A stretch of DNA of 64,000 nucleotides. Source: Symsagittifera roscoffensis (taxonomy: Eukaryota; Xenacoelomorpha; Acoela; Convolutidae). The translations under genes were made by a program, and so were the position numbers. Positions 12,146 through 22,801 of this stretch are shown in pieces. The DNA is taken from contig NC_087069.1 in the NCBI RefSeq assembly GCF_963678635.1, positions 10,437,206 to 10,501,205 on the forward strand. The letters are read 5' to 3'. Each line of letters begins with the position of its first letter. The stretch's first letter is position 1. Below the pieces are notes generated by a model. It ran no database searches. It had not been told where the DNA came from and saw only the letters and a list, made by a program, of their open reading frames with translations.

Positions 12146-13806
12146 CTCTAATTCTTTTTATATACCTGCCCACAGAAATATTAGTCACTTCAAACTAAGT
12201 GTACTAGGGGATAGGTGTTTAAGCCAGACTTGGAGTTAAATCTATATACTTGAAAGGAATTAGTCAAACCACCAAGTCTTACTAATGATTATTTCTTTAA
12301 CAATATTGATTATTATAACCGAAAAGGAAATTAAAACCGCTAATCAACAACTATAATTCACCTACGCTTGTGGTTCGAAAACAATTAAGATTTTAACCCC
12401 AAACTAGAAATTCACTTTTGTCTTTCGCTTTCTGAATTTCAGCAGTTCTTGATTGAAACAAAAAAATCTTTATTCAAAAACTTTCTTCTGATTAATCAGA
12501 CCAGTTTGAATTTTTCTCAACTCATAAACTTTCGAAAGAAAATCACCAAAACAATGCCTAATTCTTCTAAAGCTAAAACCAATCTCGCATGTCATCTGTG
12601 TGATGCGGTTCTGGGTTCTGCTAAAAACCTACGACGTCATAAGAAGACAGTCCACAACCTTCATGCGCCGATTGCAGCCGTCAGAGTCAAACGCGAAGAC
12701 TGCCTTGAGGAGTTCAGTTCGGTGGCTGAAACTATTCAGCACATTGAAATAGATCACGGTAAATCAGCAAACAAGCACTGTGCAATTTGCAGAACAGTGT
12801 TTATGAGCTCGGAAAATTATCAGAGTCACATGAACAACCGCCATGGACTTCCAGTCTGGGTTTCGGATGCTGGGTCTACTTCAACCGGTGGTGGTGGTGG
12901 TATCAATGAGACTATCGCCATCGAAGGTTCATCAGCAACGCGAGGTTCACCAAAGCATTGAGTCAAACCGCTTTCAATGGCAATTTGAAGAAATATCAAA
13001 TAAATTTCGACTAGAATGAAATCGACCTGCTCGATTTCATGATGCGAAACAAAGAAGTCATTGATGACTTCATATTCGAGCACTCGCAAAACGGATCAAT
13101 TAAGGTGCAATTCGCAGTTGAAGTGAGCTTGATGAAACACCTCACCGAGGAAAACGACGAAGAACCGAATGTTGAGAAAATCACACTTTTCTTGAACACC
13201 GAGGTAGTACCTGTCAATTATGGTGGTCTGGAACAAGGGCAGAACATTGAGATGATTGAACATATGCTCAACTCCATCAACTGCTTCGCTTCTCATGGAA
13301 GTGGGTGGATAATTGAAATAATTTCGAAAGTAACTATCAATTTCCCTAAACTGTCTCAAATGCGCGCAGGAAGCTACTTGCCGCTACCCCTTGGTCTCAA
13401 AAAACAAGAACTTCAACCTTGTAAATATACAAACAAAGACGAACGATAAATGCTTTCTGTATTGCTTCATTGCAGCCTATCACCTCAAACATGGTCCACC
13501 TCTATACGCATCTTCTCAGGCATACCGAAGGAGGACCAAATGTGCAACGTATAAAGAAGAAGACAGCGAGGACGAAGACAGCGATGATGATGAAGTAAAA
13601 GAAGAGTCTGATAAGGATGTTGTCGTCGTTGCCGTCAACGACAATCAAGATGAAGGAAACGCGGAACCTCCACAAAGGCAACCAGATGCAAGACAGCGAG
13701 AGATGAAATAGATAGTGAAGATTCAAGGTGATTTTGAGATGCCAATGAGCATTCTGGAAATAGGAAGATTTGAAAGATTGAACAATGTTCAAATCAACGT
13801 ATTTCG

Positions 13807-13929
13807 GTAAGTTTATTTGACATTTCAAATTTCTTCCAGAAATTTTTTCTAATAAAAAAAGCAAAAAATTAACCATGACCTAGAAGTTTATTCCATTTCA
13901 TATAAAGTAAATTGTTTTTTCTTATTTAG
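13807..13929 (+). other. putative 123-bp intron inside the polymerase remnant
   Basis: The upstream open frame reaches G/GTAAGT at 13806-13807 and coherent coding resumes after TTATTTAG at 13929. Removing 123 bp keeps the downstream frame (tac cag tca...) aligned with the next long ORF. The short size and the acceptor are nematode-like. Confidence 0.6.
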
Positions 13930-13930
13930 G

Positions 13931-13986
13931 TACCAGTCAGAAGAGCTGATACCGATCCTACCAGTCAGAAGAGCTGATACCGATCC
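13931..13986 (+). repeat. perfect 28-bp tandem duplication
   Basis: The unit starting TACCAGTCAGAAGAGCTGAT and ending ACCGATCC is present twice with no mismatch (13931-13958 and 13959-13986). Twenty-eight is not a multiple of three, yet the frame is open through both copies, read in two different phases, and joins the downstream ORF. Confidence 0.9.
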
Positions 13987-15479
13987 AAAAGAGCTAAATT
14001 GTACATTTGTGACGGACTTGCTGCTTCTTTCCGACGGTTCTGCATATCACTATGTGCTAATCAACTACCTGACAAAGCTGGTCAACTTTATTCGTAAAGA
14101 GCACCACGCGACAGAAATGAAATCTGCCGAAAATGCTTCCACACTTGCACTTCCAACGACATTCTACGTCGACATCAAGAAATTTGCTATCGACAAGATG
14201 GCAATGAAATCACGATGCCAGGGCCCGACAACGATCGACATGGGTTTAAAAACTTTGGTGCATGATCGTTTGTACCACGTATAGTATACACCGACTTGGA
14301 GTCATTAATTGTACCCGTAGCTGGCCCAGAGCCTGACAACGAAAAATCGAACACTCACTTTATCGAAAAACACCAGAACTGTGGGTATGCATTCGCAGCT
14401 GTAGAATTTGGAAACCCCGAGTTGGTCAAGTTCGAGTTGAAAAGGGGACCTGACAGTATCGAACATCTGTTACTGAGCTTGGAAACGCTTGCGAAGGAAG
14501 TTTACATTGAAAAAAGAAGACACTACGCGTTCACGTGGCAAAGAGAAACAAGAAAAGAAGATACATCCGAGTGCTGGATATGCGAATTGCCTTTTGCATG
14601 GGATGAGGAAAAATTATTAGACCACTGTCATTATACCAACAAGTTTCTCGGGTGGGCACATAATACATGCAACATCAACCGCAAGACAACCAATTTCTTT
14701 CCTGTAGTTGCCCACAATCTAGCAAACTATGACCTACATTGTATCATTCGAGCATTGAATAAAAGCAACCCACTCAATGTCTTCTCTGTCATACCGAGCA
14801 CCGAAGAAAAATTCATCTCAATGACCATATCGGTATGGATCAAAACGTTCTTGGATAAAAGTGGAAAATTAGAAATGTGCATGAGAATCTGAGATTTTTT
14901 TTACTCCTACAAGTTCATCCAATCTTCCATATCAACACTCGTTAACAATTTGCCACCTGATAATTTCACTCTATTGGAAAGTTTGTTCAAAGCAAAAGGA
15001 CATTCAATGGAGAAAATTGATCTTTTGAAACGAAAAGGGTTCTACCCCTACAGATACATTGATAGCTTCAGGAAATTCAATGAACCGAGATTACCCGCCC
15101 GAAGACTGTGGACGAATAGCCTAGCCAGTGGTGAGGTCAGTGTAGATCGATCAGAGTTCAACCATGCAATCATGGTGTTCACTAATTTCGGCTGTAATTC
15201 AATTGGTGACTACCACGACCTGTACCTCTCTACCGATGTGCTGTTACTTGCTTCTGTGTTCGAAGCTTTTCGATCCGTGTGCTATGAAACATATGGAGTC
15301 GATTGCGCGCACTATTATACCGCAAGTAACTTGGCGGGGGATGTGTTCCTTAAAGTCTGCCGAACAGATCTTCGATTGCTAACCGAGCCTGACCGCCTTA
15401 GCCTCGGTTAGCAAAATACACAAGTACTTTCCCGGTATCTGTGATGTCAGATCTATCATCCCTCCTTCACCAGGGCTCT

Positions 15480-17190
15480 ATTATAAAAAAAACTCGATAT
15501 TCCTAAACTCTTTTTTGAATTCGGCCGCTAGTGCCGTCTTAAAACTTACTTCTGCAGTTATCGCTATAGTGAGTATAAAATCACTGTCTGTCACAACAAT
15601 GTTTTTCGAGTAGTAGTTTATTGTCGAAATATGACTCCTCCAAAATCCGGTTGGATCGAGCATATCGAGATTGGATTCGGGAACGCACAAGGGGCCATCT
15701 GGAGCAAACCAGTTTGACTCAGTGCTGTCGTGACTGATGTATTTGATGCTGGCTGATCGACAAACTGATTCGTCAGCAATGTCTCTTTTGGATCTGCAGG
15801 TAGATCTTGGAGTCATTCGAGCACTCCCAAATTTGTCAACTCTTTTTCAAGTATTTGTTCCACCTCAGGTTCGAACTCCATTTCCGGTTCCGATCGATCG
15901 TCTGTTTCTGTATCTTCGACCAGGTCGATGTCCTGCGAGACCATTATCTCATCCCCGACCCACTACTGAGTCCGTCATATCGTCTAGTGAATTCTCTCTA
16001 CCACAAAATCTTCACCGTAAGTGTTCTATTTCTTCATGTCTTTTATCCTCTTGCTCTCTAGCGTCTCCATGGTCAAGGCAAAGTCAGTTTCCACTCATTT
16101 GTCAACTTCAATCTGCTCTGGGTAGTTCCACTCCTCCTCAAAATCAGGTGGGTTTTCGTCATCGACCTCTATTCGCTCAGTTAATTTAAGTCCAATGGCA
16201 GATCACAGTCATTCACCACCTCACTTCCGTCATCATTGTCGCGTGTGCCCCTCTCATTCACTTCAGAAGCGGGATCCACCATGCATGTCAGCCGGAATGC
16301 ACCAGTCTTCAAATGAGGCATTGTGCGGTTTGATGTTCTCGTAATGAGCAGAATCGAAATGAGCACAATCGTTATGAGCACAAGCGATTAAAGCGGCTAT
16401 CCCGGTGCACTTCAGTCATTTGAAATGAACCATACGTTTTCTTCAGCGAATTTCTGGATCCCTTTGGGGGAAAACAACTCCTGGAAGACCCAGAGATATT
16501 CCCTCACCAAGTATGCTTTGGCGTCAGCGGTCCTTTTATCGAATCCCTCTTCCTGCCTAGTTTGGGTCTGCTGCGTATCTCGTCGGCACAAATAATTCAA
16601 TTCTTGTTGCTTTTTGATCACGTCGCCTTTTGCAGTGCCATTTTTTTCCTCGTTTTCAGGATAAAAGAACGTTAAGTAATGAGATTTCTTTTGGCCTGTT
16701 AACATCATGGGTGGGTTGATTCCCGTAGGTTAGTGTACGCGCCCATCACCTGTGGCAAATGCGTATCCCAGTCGTCCGTGTATCATGAGTAAATAACCCT
16801 TAGCGTGAAGACTGGTGTTCAATTTGGGACCTTTTCATCAACTCTTTCCAAGCTCACCGACGAACGCTTTCCCATAGTCGGACTGAAACGTAATCGGACA
16901 AACGTGTTCTAGGTTTCTTCCTTTGATGCCGTCGTGCAGGGTGCTGCCTCTGCTCACTTTATGAAATGATCAATCATTACCAGCACTTGGTTATAGCCCG
17001 TAGCTATCATGCAGATTTTTTGATAATCAATTTGCACCACTTCATTGAATCCCGAGGAAATCTCAGCTTCATGGGTCATTCGCTTGTTGACATGACTAGC
17101 ATGCAAAAATCCTTTTTTCACAGGCCTTCTTAAAACCAGGTCATTCAAATTGCTTCTATATCCGGTTATGCACTTTGTCCACACCTTGAT
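15480..17190 (-). pseudogene. Ty3/gypsy integrase and downstream Pol fragment, degenerate
   Basis: Read right to left from 17184, the first block has integrase character: a basic segment (NDLVLRRPVKKGFLHASHVNK), then VVQIDYQKICMIATGYNQVL and MIDHFIK, which is the core strand around the first catalytic Asp. After frame breaks, a SDYGKAFVGEL segment near 16880 matches the second-Asp region. The block at 16708-16412 (MMLTGQKKSHYLTFFYPENE, then QQELNYLCRRDTQQTQ) matches the end of the core and the C-terminal domain. The frame at 16381-16181 contains VDPASEVNERGTRDNDDGSE, an acidic tail. The reading continues weakly to about 15481. Gag, protease and RT are not adjacent, so this is a truncated insertion lying against the end of the polymerase remnant. 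Confidence 0.75.
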
Positions 17191-17729
17191 GACCGATTTG
17201 GTCGTGTGAGCGAAAAAAATAATTCAGTCTGATACAGCTATGGTAAGATTATCGAAATATATTTGTTTGGGAATTTATCCTCTTTTTTGCGTTTGCAAGC
17301 CACAATCCCGTCTTTGTTCAGGTACAACAAATAATTTCTCCTCAAGTTAAATGTAAAATGACTTCAGAATTTTTTTTTGTTCCCAAAATATTTGTTTGTA
17401 CACCCGATATATTTGTTCAGCTGAATGCGTTTTCTAGATTAAACTGGATAGAGGTGCTCATTTTCTTGACCAAAAGAAAATGCTTGACCGTGCTCGACCC
17501 AAGCGAGATTTGTTCGAAACAAGCAGTAGAGGAAGTCGAGTGAATTATTGCCTTGAATGTGTTTATTTTAAATCAGTATTATTGAAGTTTTTAACCTACA
17601 ATTGTAACAAAATCTTAATGAAAAGCTTCTATAACCCAAAAAATATTTAAGCCAAGAAAAGATTTATAAAAAAAATCGAGACTAAGTTACGCACTCTTTG
17701 CTGAGATCAATGCTGATGAGCTTGCAAAC

Positions 17730-17923
17730 CAGAGGCAGATCTAAAATTTTCTTGAGTTTTTTTTGGTTGACTAAATTAATTCTCCGAGATCTTGCAAAGC
17801 ACTAAAAAGGCCATATTTTGGTCAAATCTTCTGCGCCGCACGCAGAAACTTGAAAAAAAATCCAAAAATGCTTTAAATAAGTTTTGGAAAAAACCGCCAC
17901 CCCGCCCCCTAAATCCGCCCCTG
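17730..17923. mobile_element. 194-bp hAT-type MITE
   Basis: The ends are inverted repeats of the CAGNGGCGGATYTAG type: CAGAGGCAGATCTAA at the left and TTAGATCCGCC-like CTAAATCCGCCCCTG at the right. An 8-bp flank, TTGCAAAC on the left and TCGCAAAC on the right, is a target-site duplication with one mismatch. There is no coding capacity. End sequence and 8-bp duplication point to a hAT-mobilised non-autonomous element. Confidence 0.75.
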
Positions 17924-18694
17924 TCGCAAACGAAACTTTTATGCACGTAGAAACAATTTTTGTATTTTTGATGTAAGGATGTTATATTTCTGCCCGGCTT
18001 TTTTCTCCAATTTATGTTAATGACCTGTTAATGACAATTTATGACCTGTTAATGAATTATTTTTGAATGTATTTCTAAACCACTTCTGAAAACCATTGGC
18101 GTCCTCAACTGTGTTTAGAGAAAAAATTTTCTCTCGTGATCATATTTCTCTCGTGATCATAGTTTTGAACTATTAAATCTCGTTTTATTTCTCGTCCTAT
18201 CAACGCGAAGATGTGAGCAGCAGATTTGAGGCAAGATGAATTTGAGGCATGATTTGAGAAAAGATGGAATATTCGTGCTCAGTTTTTTTCTCGAGAAAAA
18301 AATTGACTTTTTTTAAATAGTCATTTTTTGAACGGAGTTTTAACCCATTTCTGAAAAACCTCTATCCCTTGTCTCTATTAAGAGAAAAAATATCTCGCAT
18401 ATCTTTTACATTGCGGTCATATTTTTAAAAAAATTATTGCAACTTTGAAAGACAGTCAACACAATTAGGACTTTACCTAGTACAAAAGGTACCACTTTGT
18501 ACCTTTGTTCTTGATATTGCTGTTGGTGACGAAAGGTAGAAAAAAAAACATTTCTATTTTTTTTAAATCATTTTTTTGTGTATTTCACAGTTTAGTATCA
18601 GTATCTTGTTTTTTTGCGCAATTTTGTCAATATGATAATTGTAATATCTTATCATAAAACAAATTTAGTTCAATGATTTAACTCAGATTCACCA

Positions 18695-20190
18695 ATGAGA
18701 TACTTTTTGGTCGAACTAACAAAAAGAGGAAAACTAGAATTTCCAGACATCCGCTACAGACAAAATCCCACATTTGTAAACTTGTTGATCGGGGAAAAAA
18801 ACTAAGTTGATTCAAACAAAAGATGAATCTCAGAGTTTATTTGTGAAGAGATTTAACATTTCTTAATGTGATCACGATACCAGCCTACAAAAAGAAGATA
18901 TAAAGAATCCAAATATTAGACATTTTAATGGAAAGATCGAGATTTTTCCTTGGAAAGCCATTTATGACGAGAGAGAAGACAAAACTTTTAAAAGTATTGT
19001 TATTTTTGTATTTTCGTGGGACAAATTGACCGATGATATCCATCAAATTTCAGAGAAAGTAACTTTGAGTTTCTACAAATATTTGAACGAAGAACCTATT
19101 ATCGATGGAACCTCGGATATTAGTATTTTCACGGATAATATGTTGTCAGGAATGATTATTATATACCCATTGCGTAAACTCATGGAATGTCCGCGTTATG
19201 TACGGCTTAATATCGACGAAAACCAACCGACAAATTTGCTCTTTATTGAACGCCAAACACCAAAAATATCAGACGCTTCAAATTATGAGCCGACGTTGAT
19301 AGTTTGTGCATCTATGATTACCAATAATATGTCAGTTTCGCCTACTCGATTGGCCGAATATCTGGAGTACAACCGTCTAATTGGAGTATCGAAGCTTTTC
19401 ATGCCTTAATTCGCTCGAAAAATTTATCATGATATTAATTTGGGAGCTGCAATCTATTTAGTGGAAGATCATTTTGAAAGAATTGGATTTCTATAAAAAA
19501 TTAAAGTCGCGAGAAACATTCAAATAAAAAAATCAACTTTCAGATCTGTGCGATTACTAAACTCTCATGTTATTTCTTACTGTACGATCAAAAACGCGTT
19601 ACAATTCGATCACGTTATTTTACAGGATTTTGATCAAATCATTGGTTTTGATCACAACAAATACAAGTCTTTTGCTGATGTTTTAAAATCAACGAAATCT
19701 ATTCATGGACAAAAATATACCAATTTCATGATTTCGGACACTGTTATTTACTACGGTTGCTTCGAAAGCGCACCAGAATTGAATTACTATCAGCAAGCAA
19801 GTAATTACAAAAGCGCATTATGCATTCAAAAGGGGTCTTAACATTGGAAAAACAATTCACAGTACTAAATCGTGTATCATTCTTTTTGCCCATTTTTGTC
19901 CAATTGCGCGTCGAGAAAATGTGTTAGACAACCATGGTTTGAAACATTTGAAATATGTTACATCTAATGGAGCTGACGAACAAACAGGTGTTTCAAATGA
20001 TGTCATTCTCCACTTAAACCAGAAATATGTCACGCCAAAACTGATGCGGTTATTTCACATTCGACAGACCTATGACTACTATGGGAAAAGAGCGTTGTTT
20101 CTAAACCGGGAAAATCTGTGCAATATATCTGATTATGATTTCTATGACTGGATAGATCCCATATCAGATAAACTTGATTCAATTGTTTAA
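18695..20190 (+). pseudogene. GT92 (DUF23) glycosyltransferase, dead copy
   Basis: This copy matches the better copy at 29.47-31.0 kb but is broken. Relative to it, a TAC codon is TAA near 18866, TAT is TAA near 19408 and GAA is TAA near 19495. A 4-bp duplication (CAAG) near 19797 shifts the frame. Readable pieces at 19026-19409, 19548-19841 and 19921-20190 retain the family core, including TRLAEYLEYNRLIGVSK. The metal-site-like motif is DFDQ rather than the DFDE of copy 2. GT92 enzymes are Golgi type II membrane proteins that transfer galactose in nematodes; this copy cannot make one. Confidence 0.8.
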
Positions 20191-20324
20191 AAAAATCTAC
20201 AGAAAAAAGCTGTAGATTTTAGCTTACAATAACAAAGTGTTTGCTGGACAAGATTAAGTTTTCCCATAATATTGAGACAAGGTTAAGTTCTTGCAATTTT
20301 TGTGTTTTTATAATTAATAGTGTG

Positions 20325-20432
20325 GTACGGCACATACTGCCTGTTATCTGTAATTCTTTTTGTGTTAACTTAGTATCAAGGTAATTTGGTGTGAAACATC
20401 GAATCGACTTATTTCAGTTGTTATTGCCCGGG
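20325..20432 (+). mobile_element. truncated solo LTR of the gypsy element at 31.1-37.75 kb
   Basis: It begins TGTGGTACGGCACATACTGC, matching the start of the 3' LTR at 37447. It skips an internal part and continues with the ATCTGTAATTC...TCGAATCGACTTATTTCAG block, ending about 20432. It sits immediately downstream of the dead GT92 copy, at the position equivalent to the 5' LTR beside copy 2. Confidence 0.75.
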
Positions 20433-20444
20433 TTGACCAAAATG

Positions 20445-20790
20445 TGCAACCATACGTCGCACCATGCATGGCTCCATGCGAGCCATGGAAAATTGGCGAC
20501 GTATTTTATGTAAAAAAAACTCATTTTCCATGCATGACGCGACGTATGATTTCACTTTTTTAAAGTATGGGGGACTTCAAGTTAGACAATACTAATACTT
20601 TTACTAGTAATGTTGATAATTTATATGTCACCATGGTAGCTTGCAATGTATGGTTACTATGGTATCAAGCATGACGCGACGTATGGTTACTACGGTAACA
20701 TGCATGGCGCGACGTACGAATACCATGGAAACATATATGGCGCTACGTATGATTAACAAAGAACCATATTTGGCGCGACATACGAACTGA
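20445..20790. repeat. 33-bp minisatellite with inverted outlying copies
   Basis: Four 33-bp units lie head to tail at 20650-20682, 20683-20715, 20716-20748 and 20749-20781. The consensus contains ATGGTTACYAYGG and ends CATGGCGCGACGT. Related words, including the inverted form ACGTCGCACCATGCATGG, occur at 20450-20540. The repeated CGCGACGTA cores make it CpG-rich against AT-rich surroundings. Confidence 0.8.
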
Positions 20791-21073
20791 ATAATCAATT
20801 AAATTCAATATTCTCGTGGGCGTCCAAAAAGTGCTCTGAACCACCTCAAAGATGTTGGTAGTAAAAAATCTTTTCCGCCGTTCAAAGCAAAATTTTGGTT
20901 CCCAAGCAAAGCACATTGTTATCCGATGTAGAAAACTCTACCCAATGACGCCGGAAAACATACCTGGTGATGGCTGAATAACTTTCATAAAACGGTCTAA
21001 AACAGTACAAACAAAAACAATTCAACAGGGGCAAAACAGAGCTTCACATCACTTGCAATACAACGAAGTCGTC
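20790..21073. other. unique spacer before the satellite
   Basis: About 280 bp with no gene, joining the minisatellite to the first satellite array. Confidence 0.5.
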
Positions 21074-22250
21074 GCAAACTAAAAGACAGATTCTGCAAAA
21101 AAAATACAAGAAAAAAATCGAAAGAAAACTTTTTTTATGTTTTTGATTCCAAAAAGGCGCTAAATTACTCAAAAAATTTTTGTTGACCGAAAGAAAACTA
21201 AAATTTTACGTTTTTAATTCAAATCAATATACAATATTGAGCATTCGATAGCAACATATTGTTTAAAAAAATTTATCGAGACAGGAGAAATTGGCTAAAA
21301 CGTGGAATGATTCATGATTTTACAAAAAAAACAATTTATCAATAAAAAACTAATTACTCAAAAACTAGGAAGAATTAACCGGATACCATTAAATCAAAAT
21401 CAAGCTATGATTATGGTATATCCATAGTAACAAACAGTTTGACAAAACCCATCGAGACTGCGAGAAAATAAGCAAAGCCGTGGGGAGAACCACGATTTTT
21501 CAAAAAATCTAATTTTCACGAAAAAATAATAACCCAATAACTAGGCCCAATAAACCAGAGACCATTAAATCAAAATCAAGCTATGTTAGTGACCTGTCGA
21601 TAGCAACTAAGAGTTTGAAAAAATCCATCAAAAAAGAGGCGAAATCGGCAGAGACCTGGGACGTATCACGATTTTACAAAAAAGCCAACTTTTCACTAAA
21701 AAATTGATAACCCAAAAACTAGGAAGAGTCAACCAATGATCAAGCTATGATATTGGGCTACATATGGCAACAAACAATTTTGAGTAGTTCTTCGAGACAC
21801 AGGAGAAATAAGCAAAGCAGTGGGACGAGCCACGAGTTTTCAAAAAAAAACAATTTTTCACCAAAAAATTAATTACCTAAAAACTAGGAAGATTTAACCA
21901 ATGGCCATTAAATCAATATCAAGCTACAATACTGGGCTACAGATAGCATCCAAGATTTTTTGTTAAGTTCTTCGAGATAGAGGAGAAATAAGCAAAGCCG
22001 TGGGACGAAACACAATTTTTCAAAAAAAGTTTTTTCACTAAAAAATTGATAGCCCAAAAACTAGTAAGAGTCAACCAGTGGCCATTATATCAAAATCAAG
22101 CCCCCCCCCCTTTTATACTCGGTCGAAGTTGAGTCGCTTGATCACAATTTTAGTCTGGCTACTCGAATCATGGATGGTTTGGTCGACTGCTATGATTCGA
22201 ATCACATCTTTTTGTATCGAATCGGTCTGATCATATTTCGACCATTTCGC
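21074..22250 (+). repeat. 177-bp satellite, array A, with shared 3' tail
   Basis: The array starts with the TCGCAAACTAAAAGACAG block and continues with diverged ~177-bp units marked by AAGCAAAGCCGTGGGACGA, CACTAAAAAATTGATA, AAAACTAG and CCATTAAATCAAAATCAAGC. It ends in a C-run at 22101-22110, then a ~150-bp tail (ACTCGGTCGAAGTTGAGTCG to CTGATCATATTTCGA) that recurs at the end of array B. Confidence 0.85.
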
Positions 22251-22254
22251 TCCA

Positions 22255-22725
22255 TGTATAAATCACAACAATCATAATAATAATACTAATAATAATCATA
22301 AGAATAATCATAATAATAAGAATATTTAAAATCATAAAAATTATAATAATGATAATAATAATCATAACAATAATAATGATAATAATCACAATATTAATCA
22401 TAATCATAATAATCATAATAAAAATCATAATAATAATCATAATAATCATAATAATGATGATAAAAATAATCATAATCATAATAATAATCATAATCATAAT
22501 AATTAGAATCGTAAAAATATAAATCATAATAATTATAAACATAATGATAATCATAATAATCATAATAATCATAATAATAATCATAATCATAATAAAGATA
22601 AAAAAAATCATAATAAAAATAATCCTAATCATAAAAAAATTGATAAAAATAGTCATAATAATTATGATAATCATAATTAGAATAATATTTATAAAAATCA
22701 TAATCATAATAATAACAAGGATAGC
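22255..22725. repeat. compound AAT/AATC microsatellite
   Basis: About 470 bp of interspersed ATAATC, ATAATA and AATCAT words. Long Ile/Met-rich ORFs across it on both strands are artefacts of the repeat. Confidence 0.95.
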
Positions 22726-22801
22726 CGGTTACCATAATCTTGAAAAACAAAATTTTTTCCGAAAGTTGATGTCGTTTTTTTTCTGCTTGTTGTGATAAAA
22801 A

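Larger units (their letters stand above)
12554..15410 (+). pseudogene. Maverick-type zinc-finger/endonuclease VII/family-B DNA polymerase, C-terminally truncated and frame-broken
   Basis: The coding track begins at an ATG at 12554. Domains in order: a C2H2-like finger (CHLCDAVLGSAKNLRRHKKTVH), a second finger (CAICRTVFMSSENYQSHMNNRH), and a conserved region of this polymerase family ending in GSGWIIEIISK..SYLPLPL and a CFLYCFIAAYHL block. Next come an acidic DE-rich linker, the exonuclease I motif (YTDLES, near 14287), an endonuclease VII-like zinc site (CWIC..LLDHCHYTNKFLGWAHNTCN, near 14570-14680) and exonuclease II (HNLANYDLH, near 14714). The final part is the region before the palm (YYTASNLAGDVFLKVC). 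Lesions: frame change with stop near 12959, TAG near 13012, frameshift near 13400, TAG at 13709, frameshift near 14281, TGA at 14890. Polymerase motifs B and C are missing; a gypsy fragment begins just after the break. Confidence 0.85.
17370..20450 (+). repeat. segmental duplication, copy 1 (GT92 segment)
   Basis: From about 17370 to 20450 the sequence matches 27.2-31.25 kb in the same order: a CCCRATATATTTGTT-type leader, the AGTAGAGGAAGTC block, a MITE, the GT92 gene and an LTR. Copy 2 has extra sequence near its left end and more intact coding. The two are direct repeats about 10.7 kb apart with the satellite arrays between them. Confidence 0.8.

Noticed and set aside
22231-22795. Long Ile/Met-rich open frames on both strands
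   Set aside because: They are translations of the AAT/AATC microsatellite, not proteins.
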